From assembly GCA_013399695.1 (NCBI GenBank), contig VXAU01001280.1, positions 1-64,000 of the forward strand: a stretch of DNA of 64,000 bases. Reading direction: 5' to 3'. The notes beneath the pieces were generated by a model, which did no database searches, was not told where the DNA came from, and saw only the letters and a list, made by a program, of their open reading frames with translations. The translations under genes were made by a program, and so were the position numbers. The stretch comes from Formicarius rufipectus (Eukaryota; Chordata; Aves; Passeriformes; Formicariidae). This document shows, piece by piece, positions 37,301-50,860 of the stretch; within the stretch, counting starts at the first letter, position 1, and the number at the start of each line of letters is the position of its first letter.

Positions 37301-40300
37301 TATATTAAGAAGAATTGAAACAATACTTCTACTGGATTATGTGGCAGATTTCATGCTGATTTCATCCTAAGAAAAGTTACTCATTTTGTGATAATGTAGG
37401 AAAGAGAGGAGGGTGAATAGCTCATAAGAACAGCTCATCTGAAGTCTGGGTCTTCATATTCTTGATCATTGCTTGTGACAGATGATAATATGTTATGAAG
37501 TGTATATACTTTTTTACAATATAAACCCATTTTGGTTATCATTTGTCTCATTACTCAATATTTAAAATTCAAAATTTGAACAGAAAATTTTGCTATTCAC
37601 CACATGGCTTTCACTCTGTTACTGGACTTGATGTCAGTGAAATGCATGAAACAAAGACTTGAAAATTAATTTTTTTTTTTGGGGGGGGAATAAGCACTTA
37701 AAAAAATACTGAATATTGTTGGTTTATGTTTTCCAGAATTATTTGTCAGATTTTGTGACTGCAAAATTGTTGCAACATTACAACATAGTTATATGGGACT
37801 GATAAGAAAAATAAACCCACAATCAAAATAAAAAATTCAGCCATGATAATTGTCCTTCAGAAGGCATGTTTATCCCTATGTGTATTAAAATGGAATGAAC
37901 CTAATAGTAATAGTATTTGGTGTTCAATGGAAAATCCTGATAGCAATTCTTTAGAAGTTTATCTCATAATATCTCTTTATTTTAGAGGATCAGTTTGTAG
38001 AAGGGAATGTGAGAAAAACATTTAATCAGGAACTGGCAAACAGTCAACAGAGTGGCAAGAATTCGATGGTAAACAATACTTTCTAAAATTGCCAGATTGG
38101 AAGGATCTGATGATTCCCACTTCTAGGAGCTACTTGGACAAATTACAACTATTTTTAGATGCTTGTGTTTTTAGAAACAAGTTGTCATAAAGAATCACAA
38201 AAATCATTTTATGAGAGTAGGTTAGGTGTTTATCTGTATTGTGCCTGCCCTAAGGAGCAGATTCAGCATGCGGAGTATGTTTGTCACCAAAGATCATGGC
38301 TACAACACATAAAACCTTCTGTGATTTTGATAGTTGGTATGACTGGAGCCTATAGGTTGGAACTGTGCCTTGGAAGCCAAAACATTTTTTAATCTATAAT
38401 TTATGCAACTTTTGAAACACTGCTGGAGATGAGCTGAAAATTCCACTAATTCAATTTTAAAAAAAGAGAAGAAAAGTGTTACATTTCCACTGTATTGCAC
38501 CTTGAGTAACATTATAGTCTTCTTGAAAGCAATATTCAAATAAAATTGATCAATGATTTTGCTTTACAAAAAGAACCATAATTCGATTGGTTTTGAAAAA
38601 AAATCAAAATGATATGTTCTTGGGGAAAAATATGTGAGAAAATTAAAAGGCAAAGAAATCAGAAATATTACATTTAGAAGTGCAATTTTCAGTTATCTTT
38701 TTTTTTAAAAAAAAGTCAAAGTATAATTAATTGTGAAGAAAATGAGGAAAAAAAAGTGCATTAATATTTTAATTTTCATTATATCTCCCTTATGCTTTCC
38801 CTTATTGGTGTCACATATTTTCCCTGCGTGTTTACCTCATTCTTTGGAAGAAAACACATGAACACAAAAACCTCCCTAAACTAGGTAAAAAGTTAAAGTC
38901 TGATTTCCCCACTTTGTCATTTTTCTTGAAAATGTAGTTTGTTTGTGTGTGTGCACTCCACACAACCTTGTGTGAGTCCTATTGCTAACATAAAAAGGTT
39001 CCTTAGGCACCAACTGTTCTTAATGTTCTTGAAAAATTATGCTAAAAAGCATTTGTGGATAACATGAAATAAGATCATGTTTTATTTGAAGAAATAATTA
39101 ATATGAACAAATATTTTGAGTACTCTGCTTTCCCAGAGTGTGCATATTGACAATGTTTAGTTACCATATGCAGTACAGTGGAGGAAAAGTACATCTTTGG
39201 TTTTAAGATGATGAAATTATTGCTTCACTGAGTAGTGCTAATTAGAAGCAGAAACTAGACATCACACTGGAAACAGAAGCAATTCTGTTGTCTCAGCTTT
39301 CCTTTCAAAACCACTGGAAATTCTTTTGCTTAATCTCATAAGCAGCTTGAAATATCTGTTTACTGCATCAGACTCCTAAGTGTTAGGGTTTTTAGAGCAG
39401 CCATGATATTCACATTAGCACTCCTTTTGTATCTTTTGAAAAGGAAAAAAAAAAAAAACGCGCTTAATGGAAATAGTATAAATAACTGAGAATTGATACT
39501 CCTTAGGAAAAGAATTGTTTATGATGAAAATTTTTAGTGAATATTTGTCCATGATTTAGGGACCACTTTGAATTCCTCAGTTTGGCCTATTGTGAAGCAG
39601 ATGGGATAATTTTCTGCTATACAATTTCTGCAATTCCACCTTGCTCTTATTTTAGCACATAATTAGGTGTCAAGTATCCTGAGCAGGTTATACAGAAGAA
39701 TATATGCCATAGTCATATGAATAGGTTTATGTACTCTAGCTATCAGACACAGCAACCTTTAATCATAACAAGGGCTGAAGTCAGAAGAAACTTGGTGAGA
39801 TGTACAAAACCCTTGCTTGCCACACTCATAAGTCCATCATTCCCCATTTACTACATTGAGGCTGTGACTCAGTAGCTAATATTATGACAGTTAGATGAAT
39901 CAGTAAGATAGTCGTAAATAAATCATTACACCCAAAATGTTTTACTTTCAAGTAATGGTCCTGGCAACAAAAAGCTTTACTTTCAGTGAATCTTTGGCAG
40001 GTACTCTCACATTTTTAAATTACAAAAATGTGTGAGATTCTGGCAGGTTCACTTACCTCCTCAAATTGTGTTTTATAAAATTTTTCACATCTGTCATACT
40101 TTTTATCAACTTTTTTTTTAAAAATCATTTTTCATGTATTAAGGAATTGAGTCTGAATATTCTCCAGATAGGTCAATGCCTAATGTCACCATCTTCTGAC
40201 AAGACAGAAAGCAGACAGAGGTTCAGCACTGATTATTTATGCACCATCTGTAAAATGGTGAACACCTTTAGCTTCCAGTAATTTATATGTGCATTGTCAT

Positions 40301-41799
40301 AAATTAAGATTGAGATGGGTCTTATTTGGTATGAAATAAGATAATGGTGATATATTTTTGGTATAGTCTAGATGTTTGAAGTGATAAGAATCACTTTTTG
40401 CAATAAGGACAAAAAAAAAATAAATTCAGAGGCTGCTTAGATATTCCTCTAACTTAAAATACATTCCACCTGTGATCCCTCACTGCCATAGTCAGAGGCA
40501 TTAGCTCACCTGTGATGGCTTTTCAGGTTTCTATTAAGTCTAATAGGTATAAAGAACTAGTTGAACAAGTAATTGTTTTCAAAGTCTTCTGAACTTACCA
40601 AGAAAATCTGGTACTTTAGGTACAAAAATTTCCCTCCCTCTTTCCTTCCTTTCCTCTAATATACATGATGTCTGTGTTTTCCCTTGTTATTTTAAAATGT
40701 GCTCATTTACTATTTTGTTCTTTCTTCAGCTATTTTTCTCTGGCTTGATGAAATAAGTGAGTCTTTGTTGGCCAAAAAATGTGTCATTTAGATGTATCTT
40801 ATAGATGGTTTATCAATAAGTTATTGTAGTTAAATTTCAGGCCTGCAATTTACAGGTAGTGTAATTAAAAAAATTATTGAAACAGAGAGGAGACAAAAAC
40901 ATTTTTTTGGATAAAATGAATGATAAAATGATCTATATTTACTGTAAGATTAAGGGTAATATAAGTATTTGAATAGTATGTTTTCCTACATGACTAAGTT
41001 GAATTTTCAGAAAAATAGAGAATAATTATTCTTGTAAATAATGAAATAATCTTAATTCTGATACTTTTGTAAAAGTGAAAGCCATCAGATATTTCACTGT
41101 ACTGTGTAGCTGATAGAGCTATACTGCACAGTAAAACAACTTTACAGAGATACCTTTGAGGATATGACAGATGTCTTTATGATGAAAGGAACTGAATAAA
41201 AGAAAGGGATTTCATAACTCTCATTTCAGCACTGAAATGTCCAGTTTGTGTCAGCAGAGTCTATGGGTCCTCCTGGCCTGAGGGTTGTCAGCTGAGAGCT
41301 AGAAGACAGATCTAGGAATAAAACAGACAAAATGTAACAATTGTGTTAGGCAGCATCAACAACAAAATGAGAAACAGGTGTTAAGTAGAGTTTTTTCTGA
41401 TTGAATGCCAGGCAGAGAAAGCTTAATTTCAATACAATTAAGAGGGAAATGAAGAGTATGTATATTCTGGGCAGTTAAGACAATCACTTTTAAAAGGTAG
41501 AATTCAAGGATGCATGGCTGTGTATTTTAATTAAAAACTGTAATTATCAAATGCCTTTCTTTCATTTCCTGCTAATTAGAGCTCTGAGTTGCTGAACCTG
41601 ACATCATGAAAATGTGAAAAAATTCAGTAAGTGAAACACAATTTTTTTTGTTTATCTGACAGCTGGATTACTTCAGATTTTTTTTCTGATTTTTTTTTTT
41701 TTTAATTTTTTTTCCCTGAGATTCAGCAATATTTTACATACATATAATCATAAACAGGCTTGTACTTGGAATGCTGCTGCTGAAAGTAACATGAAGGTA
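31385..41799. other. Long noncoding AT-rich interval
   Basis: No gene or transposon recognised across about 10 kb. The 35880-36280 stretch is unusually free of stops in all three minus-strand frames and reads like a conserved noncoding element. The 39120-39420 stretch is similar in texture. A T11/G8 tract lies at 37670-37688. Elsewhere there are only homopolymers and ordinary AT-rich sequence. Confidence 0.5.
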
Positions 41800-41947
41800 C
41801 CTGTGAAAATAGCTCAACTGGTTAAAACTTCTGCTAGTAATGCTGAGTTTATGGATTCAAATCCCAGTACAGGCCATTCACTTAAGTTACACCCAATGAT
41901 CCTTGTGGGTCCTTTGTAACTCAGAGTATTCTGTGTGACTGTGAAAT
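41800..41947 (+). mobile_element. tRNA-Ile-derived SINE with CR1 tail (TguSINE1-like)
   Basis: The first 77 bp keep the order of an isoleucine tRNA. The A-box region is TAGCTCAACTGG (41810-41820) followed by TTAAAAC. The anticodon-loop area is TGCTAGTAATGC, versus the GCTAATAACGC-type arm of tRNA-Ile. The B-box is GGATTCAAATCCC (41853-41864). The acceptor strand ends CAGTACAGGCCA. The remaining ~70 bp are a CR1 3' end: CCAATGATCCTTGTGGGTCC, then TTTGTAACTC, then AGTATTCTGTGTGACTGTGA. Such a fusion lets a Pol III-transcribed RNA borrow the CR1 reverse transcriptase. From memory, TguSINE1 of passerines is built this way with a CR1-X-type tail. Many substitutions mark it as old and inactive, and no target duplication is visible. 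Confidence 0.8.
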
Positions 41948-42589
41948 TCTCATCTTCTTCTCAGTAGAATGATGGCTACCTATAGATGTGAAAAATCCCA
42001 TATGTATAGGACCAAAGTTTCCAGTTTTATTGAATGGTGATTACAGTAACTAGAACATCCTTCTGTCCATTTCAGTACACCATTACTATTGCACAGGTCA
42101 TCAAAAGATTAAAAATTTCAACTTTCCATGCATCTCAGCATCTTAATTGAGAGTTTCATGGTCACAGATTCTATCAATTGGATAGCTTGAGCTAAACAGT
42201 TAATATTTACCAAATCCTTTCCTGATTATGCTACTGGAACAAGCTGTTCCCCCACCACCCATGCATCTCCCTCCCACACACTACTTCTATTCAATTCACC
42301 TGACAGATTCCATCAGATTGCATGTACCCCTGAGCCTGAGCATTTTTATTAAGGTTTCTGCACCGGAAACATATCCAGCTTTTCAAGGACCGAAAGATGA
42401 CCTCTGAATCCTTAGAGTGATAGAAACTTCTGGACAGCAGCTCCTATAAGAAACAGAAAGTGATGCTTAGAAACATACAGTGATGGGGAAGAATTGCACT
42501 TTCCTCTACATGTAAATTATATAGATTAGATAATATGTGGTATAATACTTATATAAAATATATATTTATTATGTATACATATGCACATG

Positions 42590-42610
42590 TGTGTATATAT
42601 ATATATATAC
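42590..42610. repeat. (TA)n microsatellite
   Basis: GTGTGTATATATATATATATAC-type short alternating purine/pyrimidine tract of roughly eight TA units. Confidence 0.9.
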
Positions 42611-45600
42611 AGATACATCAATGTTTTTAAGCTCATTTAAAATTATGAGAAACTTAAGTTCTTTGTGGTTCTTTCAAGCTTAGGTTTCCCAAGTGTGTAG
42701 AGAAGCTAAGCTAAACTCATACTGGCCTGTTCAGAATCAAGGACAACACCTGGTCCTTCAGACTCGCCCAGTTTGGACATTTGTAAACTAGACAGCCTTT
42801 CAGCTACTCAGTCTATGGGGCACAGTCACTTCTTGTTATGTGTTAAGTTCATGTTTGTCTTGAGAAATGTCTTTTTGATTTTTTTTTTTTTTTTTAATTT
42901 TTATTACTGTGTTCAGTTTTGTATCCACAAAGGTACAATGAGCAAGATCCACTCAGTGTAATGACATTTGCCTGGCCAAAAGGATTTGGGCATGACCAGA
43001 GTCATAGTTGGATCTTTATTTTGTGTAGAAAAATATCAATATAATCTAATGATATTAAGAAAAGTTGTGGTGAGGGAGAGCAAGCTGGGGGACTTTATAA
43101 ATGTGTTCTCAAATTCTGAATAGGAAACCATATGAGGATACCAAGATGTAAGATAATCCAGTATAACATGTGTATTTTAGAGCAGTTAAGAAGTCAACCT
43201 TGTAAAAAGAACTAAGTTCTCAATATTACCTCTAAAGAGATAGCATTCTGCTATCATAATGCAGGCCATAGTAGGCCACCTAAGTTGGTATAAGAAACTA
43301 AAGAAAGAATAAAATACCAGACATAGTGCAGCAGCAGGTGAGAGACTATTATAAAGCAATTTTCATGATATTTATTATAGACCTCTAAACTAAAAAAAAA
43401 AAAAAAAATTGAGCAAAAGATAGAAGTGAGCTTTACAACAGGTTCTATATTGTGGGTTATTGTGTTTTCAGCTGCAATGATCCTGATAATGAAGTCAGCT
43501 GAGCAAGAGCATAAAGGTCTCACACTGACAAGGAAAAGACATCCCTAAGAATAAGCCAACAGAGATGTCTTAACAATCACTGCAAGTACAGTAATATAGA
43601 CTAGATTGTTACTAGTGACACTGAAAAAAAAATCAAGTAAGCAAAACTAATGTTTATGCTCCAAATATAGGTTCCTGGTGTCTCTGAAAGGGAAAATAAA
43701 TACAGAATTTAAGTTTAGGATTCTGAGAGAGTAATAGGGATTATCAGAAAACAAATGCTTTGCTGAATTATAGCATGCTGACACAAGAAATCATCAAAGA
43801 CTCTCTTATCTGGTTCCAAACTGCATTGGCAATGACAGGGGCAAGAGGGAGCAGCTTGGGAGTTACCACAGGGAGAGTAGTTTTGTTGCAGTTTGTATTT
43901 AACCATCATTAAAGGCATCATTTTCACACAGGCAAAGTCACCATTTCATAAAAATAAAATTATACAAGCCTGAGACATGTGCCTGTGGCTTCTTATGACT
44001 AACCTTCAGAATCAGTGTCTTGGATGAGACTGGAGGACTACAGCCCCTGTGTCCAGCTGGGGCTCTGAACTGCAGGACTTCAGCAGTGATTCAGAAAAAA
44101 ATATTTACTAAAGGCTTTTGAAGCAGTGAAGCTAAATTTTCATTTCTTTAATTGAAAGTACTTGTTACTCCCTTACTTTCTGTCTACAGGAGAACTGTGA
44201 AACAGTTTTAAAAACAACGCAGTGTACTTCAAACATTCTTAGGACTTATGGTAACCCCAGAATTAGTTTTTATGACATAGCCATCCTGTACCGAAAAGGA
44301 TCTAATTTAGATCTAAAAAAAATCTAATCTTTTTCCTGAACTCCAATCATGGAACCAGCACACTGTGTGTTGCATATAAAAAGATTATTGGATATAATAG
44401 TCCAGTCATTACCAGCTTCCTTATTAGGTAGATAACACCTATTTGTCAGGGACATAATCTGCTCTCATGGCACACCAACCCTAGCAAGCTTCTCGTAGGA
44501 GATAGTTTAACTGTGCAGCAGATGAGTAATCATTTGCTGCTTTCAGTTGCCATCATTCCTCAAGCTCTTCTTTGCTTCATATATCTAATGTAGCTGTAGG
44601 ACTTCTCTTTTTCCAGCAGAAGCATCTTGCCTTAGATTTTCTTAGAAGAGTGAAACACATGAACCTCTTGTGGTAGGTACAATACACTAGAGCACAACTG
44701 TCATATGTAATAGACATGCTCAGAACTCGCCTCATATTAAAAGAATGGTTTAGGCATCTAGTAAAATGTCATTGCAGTTTTCATAAAACTGTGACTGGGA
44801 GTGCTAAGGGTTTTTTGAATAGTTTCATGGTTAAAGCTCTCACTCAGAAACAATCTGATAGTTCCACCCCCTAGATGTATATAAAGTGGTGCAAAAAAAT
44901 TTATTTCCTTACATCTTTCTTGATGAACTTAGGCCCCTGGAGTGAGACAAACCGTGCCACTATCAGAAAAAGGAAAATTCATGATGCCAGAAAAAATAAG
45001 CAAGGAGGAAAAATGTGGTTGTATGGTCCCAAAGAGACATATGTTTTGATTCATGAAACCAGACTTCTTATCTCTTCATGAATGATATAATGAAAATGCA
45101 GACTCTAGGTAATGGTTAGCAGACCTCAAGATTTCTCTTTCCAGGAAAATAAATACTGACTGAGTTATAAAATTACATACTCTATGCTCTCATTCCTTTT
45201 TCTATAGGTGGACATCTGGTATCAAAAGTTTGACATGCACTAGGAAAAGAAAGGTAATTGAGCAAAGTCTCCTATTTTTCCATGGGTACTGGTCTAGTTA
45301 TTTGGCTTTATAGAAACATAGGTTGGGTTCACCATTTTATCTGGCATATTTCAAAAGGCAAGGAGCTGCAATGCACATACCTCAGTTCTATCAGGGGGTC
45401 AAGATGATATACATACGAGTGGAAAGCATCCTTCTCATATATTGAATTAGGTAGGAAAGCCTTGGAGAGAGTCAGAAGTGCAAGACAACCTTATGGCCGA
45501 AAGTTTCATATTTCCGAGCCTCTTCGGATTCTCTATAAAGTCTGCAGATTTCAGACACACTCTTGTGAAAGACCTATTTTGTAGTTAAAACAGAATTTAG

Positions 45601-48347
45601 AGGTTAGGCATGTATAAATGGGATCCTGTAGTACGCATACTTTTTTACAAAATTTAGACCTTGTCTGTCTCAAACAAGATTTTTATCATTTGAATTCCTT
45701 AGTTTGTGTCATGTTAGAGGTAATTACTTTCTTCAGTTTTAATTTAATTATCCTAATGGTTCTTTGAAACAGGATATAGCAGGCTATATCTGAATTCTGC
45801 ACTAGGATTATAGGCAGAATTTAAGCAGAATGATCACTTCTGATACAATGAAAAGATGCTAAGCCAAGATAATACTTCAAGACATGCCTGTGAAACAGAG
45901 AAGTTATGTCATTTCAACTTTCAAGCCACTAACGTTTGGCTCTGGGAATTCTGGAAAAAGTGAAAATAGAAGCAAATTATGGAATCGGGCAACTAGGTCC
46001 TCATCTAATCCTGGTCATTAGAAACTTATCTTTTGATAAAATGCAAATGCCTTAATCTCCTTACTTTTATTACACTCCTGTGTTGGACATGGACCATAAT
46101 TTAGTACTACTTTAAAAACTCTTTCATATCCTTCAAAAATAAAAAAGAAAAAATTGTAAGGCATGATGAGTAATTAAAAAATTCTACCTGTTCACTCCAT
46201 ATGTAAGGAGAAAACATTTTTATTCAGTTAATATTAGAAGTTTCATAGATATTTTTGATTTACAAAAAAATTCTCAAGGGATTTGACTTCAGTTCTGCCG
46301 AAATGTAGCAAAACTACTTCATAATTGGATATCTTTGAGTAGGAGTTTGAAACAGCAATTTACTTTTATTTAAGTTTTGTAAAATTTTTGTTTTTCAGGC
46401 TAAACAAAAATTATATCTATGAATCCCACACATTAGTTTCACCAACCAAAATGATGGATTCTTACTGTGTAACAGTCCATGGTGCCCCATTCAAAAAACA
46501 TGTGAACAATTTAAGCGTATGGAAGCTTGAGAACCTGCAAAGCAAAAGTATATAAAAATTTTTAAGTGAATCTTTAGCAAGATAGTGTATAGCTTAGTTT
46601 TACTTAGTAATTCATTATTGTTCATCAGAGAAGCATCTTGTCCTGAGGCAAAAGACTGATTCAGTTAAGACAGCAGCAAAACACCCACCTACTTCACAGA
46701 GTTGGAGATTACATCGTGTTCATTAAATTATTTTTTAAAAGAATAATCATAACTTTTTGGGGTGGAATTTACCCCCAGAAGGCAGTTAATTGCTTTACTG
46801 AATAGTAGAATTTTAAGTTTCTAGGCAGTATATCATACATAAACTTGAAACTTCAATGTGAAATAAGTGATTACATAGTTTGGCATAATTGCAATATGTC
46901 ACAAAAAGACAAGCTGTTAAAAGCTGCATTAGAGCTGGCAAAGTGAACACCTCTGAAGTACAACCAACATGGTGTCATGCTTGCAACAGCAACACATATG
47001 TTCCAGAACATAGATTGCATCAGGGAAAAAAAGATTTCTTTGTCAAAGAAATATATCATTTGATATTCTACTTAAACAAAACAAAAACTGTCTTTATTAT
47101 CAGATATGGTATTTGTGTTAAGTATATTCAATACAGGAGAGTTTGTGGTACTTAGAGCTCACAAAGAAGAAAACAATAGGAAGCAGTAATGTTTAACATG
47201 GAACTGATTTCAGACAACTGCTGTTACCACAGCTCAATATTTAGTGTAGTTGGTAGCTATGCTGTACATCCCTCCTATAAAAACAGGTTTTCATTGGTAC
47301 ATCAGCCTTAGTGCCATTGGGCAGATGCTGCTTCCACTGGTGTCTCTCAAAGTTTTTTCGCTATTACCTATAATTATATAAAATTCCATTGTCTGAACAA
47401 ATGAACCTTAAGATTAATTTGTTTTACCTGAACCTATGACTTCACCAGAAAATCTTAGTTCCTCTCATTCTCTCAAATTCTTTCATGATCAGTTCTTAAA
47501 CAAAGACCATGCTTGAGTCTGTGCTCCTTCTCTACTGATGCTTATCAGCCAATCCTCTCAGTTGTCACACTCAACCTCTGCTTTTCATGCAACATGTGTG
47601 TGGAAATTTCATACCTTGTCTAGTTTATAGGATTCCAAAAGTGTGCCAGGTGACCTTGCAGACTTTCACATTTGTCTGTGGATAATAGCTAGACGTGCCT
47701 ACAGAAAGTAACATCTACAATGACACAAAATACTCTCATTTCCTTGCTGACATTTTCCATCTATACTTTCCCGAGTGTTTAGAAGCAACCTACATTGCAC
47801 ACTGAAGGAACCTGGTTATTTGCCAGCACTTTCAGACGTGCATGTGCCAATTTTGGTTACTGTAAATAACACATAATGACTATAGCATTACAGATAGCAC
47901 ACTATATTGGCTGACTTCTAAAACTAACTGGGAAACAGCGCAACAGAAGGTGTTGCAACATGCCTCATACACCACAGCTCATTTGAAATGGACTTTGGCA
48001 ATTTGCAGGGCTGGGCACTTAAGTGAGCTTAAGGCTTTCCATTCATCTGACCAGACTGTAAAGAAGAACATTGTCTCTGTAGGACTTTTGCCCAAATCAG
48101 CAGTTCCCAGATGAGCCTGAAGAATATAGGCATCCAATATAAAATCACACATTTCTTTAGGCTCATTGCCTTGCTTATTCTGTCCACAGACACTTGAGGA
48201 GCAACACCAATCTGCTGTAAAGGTGCCATCTAGGCTTGTTGGATGTGTCTTGGTTTCCTGTGTGGCTCCCTACTTAGGTTGTTTTATTCCATTTGTCTAT
48301 GTATTCCTCCTAGCCATTTTCTGACGGTTTTGCTTTTGTAAATTTGT

Positions 48348-48357
48348 GCCCCCTGGT
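48348..48357 (-). promoter_or_regulatory. Candidate CTCF core motif
   Basis: GCCCCCTGGT on the plus strand is the reverse complement of ACCAGGGGGC, the core of the vertebrate CTCF motif. The flanking bases match the longer consensus poorly. It stands out in an AT-rich context but is a ten-base match only. Confidence 0.3.
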
Positions 48358-50772
48358 CTTAACACTCTCCTTTTTTTGTTGTTGGGTTTTTTTTCCTTCC
48401 CAGAGATATGTGATAGTTTGCTCTTCCACTGTTCAGGCCATTACTTCAAATGACACCATGAAGAGCATCATAGGCTACTCTTTTGCACACATACCCACAA
48501 AAGCCCACAGAGCCTAAAAGATGGGTGCAGGTTCCCTTTAATTTTAAGAATGTAGGTAGTTAGTCTAGGTTGAAGAGTAATTACATTTATATAAATAAAA
48601 CTCTATAGGGTGGTCATTTACAGTTTGTGGTCCTCATATGAACAATCATCAATGAAATAAATACTCTGAAATAATCTCATATATGCAAAATATCCTCAGC
48701 CAAAAACCTGACAATATCCTGTGTAATGGGACACAAGAAATAAAACTTTGGATAGCTGCGCTGAAGGGTTTGCTAATTTCTGCTGTATAGAATGCCTAGC
48801 ACTCTTAAATTAAAAGAGGCATTTGTAAATTTTTACACTGTATATTCAACATTTTCCTTAATGAAGTCACATTCAAGTATTAAACTGAATTAGTGTTAAT
48901 TTTGTAATTAAGTGGGGTGAATTAATACAATTGAACAGTGCTTTAAGCAAAAACTATTCACATCAGGACTGTTTTGAAGCTAAGACAGGAAGCTTTTAGG
49001 AACAATATGTAGATGTCCATATCAGTTTTATCTGGGATAAGAAAAGCAACTGTGAATAAATTACAGCTTCCAAATTCATTAAGTCCCCTGTGATTTCTAC
49101 TATACGTTTGAAAATATCTTTCCCCTACCTTTATGATCCTAAATGAAGTATGTATGAATAAAATTATATGAAAGTTGTCAGGTTGCAACTGCCCAGTATT
49201 TTTGACAGTAGACTTCTGAATTCAACAGCTAATCCCTTTACATCTTCCTCTGAGCACTATATTTGCACATTAATAATGGCTGTTCATTTAGAAACTGCTT
49301 CACAGAGCAGTTCTGTGTCATCATAGTGGTGTCTCCTCTGTTTGCAGGATGAAGTCAGTACATATTTTATAGCAGATTCCCACTTGTAAAAGGTTTATGA
49401 AGGTAATATTGAGCATGATGACCAAATGAGCAGATAAAAATAAATAAAATACTGTTATGCATGACATGCTGGCTGAAAAGTACATTATTAGACTTTCATA
49501 TCACATATGTACCTCAAACAATGAGTTAAGGAACATAGTGAGAAACCTCATAGATTCATAGGCAACAAGCAGAAAATATGTTGGGAGACCACACAGAGGA
49601 TGGTGAAATGTTCTGTGTAAGACAGTCCAGCAATGTGTTCAGGCACCAGAATTCCTGATATCAATAAGTTAAGAAGGAGGCTGAAAAATTTGCTTCTTAA
49701 ACATTTTATAAAACATTCACAATGAAAAAGCAGTAGTTCTTTGGTGGCAGTTAGAAGACCAGTTTCACCTTACAAATAACTTATCAGAAGCACAAATTTT
49801 TTCTTGCCGAAGTTTACTTCATTTAGTTGCTCAGGGAAAGGAGGAGGCATTTAAAGACTGTACAATAAGTTCCTTCTATTAGCTCCATAGGCTTACTATT
49901 TCCTAACTGATTTATTTGCCTTTTCTTTTTTTCTTTCACCAAAAGTTCCTACAGCACAGACCTACAAAACTCAAAAAACATCTGCCATTTCACAGTTTTC
50001 AAATGGAGTTTTCCTTCCTCTATTCATTAATTGAAAATACTTTATGTATACTGTATTCTTTTCTCTGGTTAAGATGAACAGAGTTAGTTATGTATCAGGC
50101 AAAGGCTCTGTCCTTCAAACAGACCTTTGCAGTTTACCTAATGAAGGATTCAAGTTTACTTGCCCTGTAACATCTTTGCTTTAACTTATCACTAGATAAT
50201 GAAAAAAGTGGGCAATTTATCAGTCTAAATATCAATTAAATTACCAGTATTTTTTTCCATAAAATCACATTATTTTAGCAGACTTGTACAATGCTTTCTT
50301 GGAAGTGAATTTAACCTTGGAGAGGGTGCCTCGGGAATGATCTAATGCATAGCCATTAGGCCTTCATTTTTCTAGGTCTAGGTATTATATTTGAACTCAT
50401 CTTCTGACACGGACTGTGAGTTCAAAGTGTGGACTCTTTAACACATAATGTTTTCTAGCATGAAATTTGTTGAAGGAATCATTCCTTCTTGTCATCACAC
50501 TGGGTAAAGACAGGAAAGTCTACAAAGATTCTAATATCATGTTCCCATCCACAGAGATACTGTGATAAAAAAAGCACAATAACCATAGAAAAGTGATGGA
50601 AGAGTACTCAAAAAAACATTTCGTGGAGTAATTTGCAGAGTGTACAACTTCATATATTTAGAATGTGTGCTTATGTGTATACAAGCCATGCATGAAATCA
50701 AGATATCCTGTAAGTTCATTGTTAGCTCTTCTCTCCTGGAATTTCCCTTAAGATTATACAAGGCTCTTAGGA

Positions 50773-50778
50773 GCAGAA
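50773..50778. repeat. Target-site duplication, left (GCAGAA)
   Basis: GCAGAA immediately before the LTR terminal TG. The same six bases follow the LTR terminal CA. A six-base duplication fits retroviral integrases of the ERVK/alpharetrovirus type. Confidence 0.8.
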
Positions 50779-50830
50779 TGTCATGGTCAGAGTTGGTCAA
50801 GATGACATGGTTTCTTCCAAAACAGGAACC

Positions 50831-50836
50831 TTTATT
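50831..50836 (-). promoter_or_regulatory. LTR polyadenylation signal AATAAA
   Basis: TTTATT on the plus strand is AATAAA on the LTR coding strand. It is followed by GGTTCCTGTTTTGG, which would be near the R region. Confidence 0.7.
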
Positions 50837-50851
50837 GTACAGAAGACTGCG

Positions 50852-50860
50852 ATTTATATA
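50852..50860 (-). promoter_or_regulatory. LTR TATA box
   Basis: ATTTATATA on the plus strand reads TATATAAAT on the LTR strand. It lies upstream of the AATAAA at a spacing suited to transcription starting just after that signal. It would be the Pol II promoter of the former provirus; present activity is unknown. Confidence 0.65.

Larger units (their letters stand above)
41948..50772. other. Long noncoding AT-rich interval
   Basis: No gene recognised over about 8.8 kb. It contains an AT microsatellite near 42590-42610, A/T homopolymers (42878-42895, 43392-43410), a stretch at 44052-44066 sharing 15 bases with the LTR at 50.8 kb, and a candidate CTCF core at 48348-48357. Confidence 0.55.

Noticed and set aside
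39360..39380. miR-217-like TACTGCATCAG
   Set aside because: The match stops after about 11-12 bases and no precursor fold is evident.
41800..41876. Possible functional tRNA-Ile gene
   Set aside because: The stems are broken by many substitutions, and the sequence runs directly into a CR1 tail, so it is the head of a SINE and not a tRNA gene.
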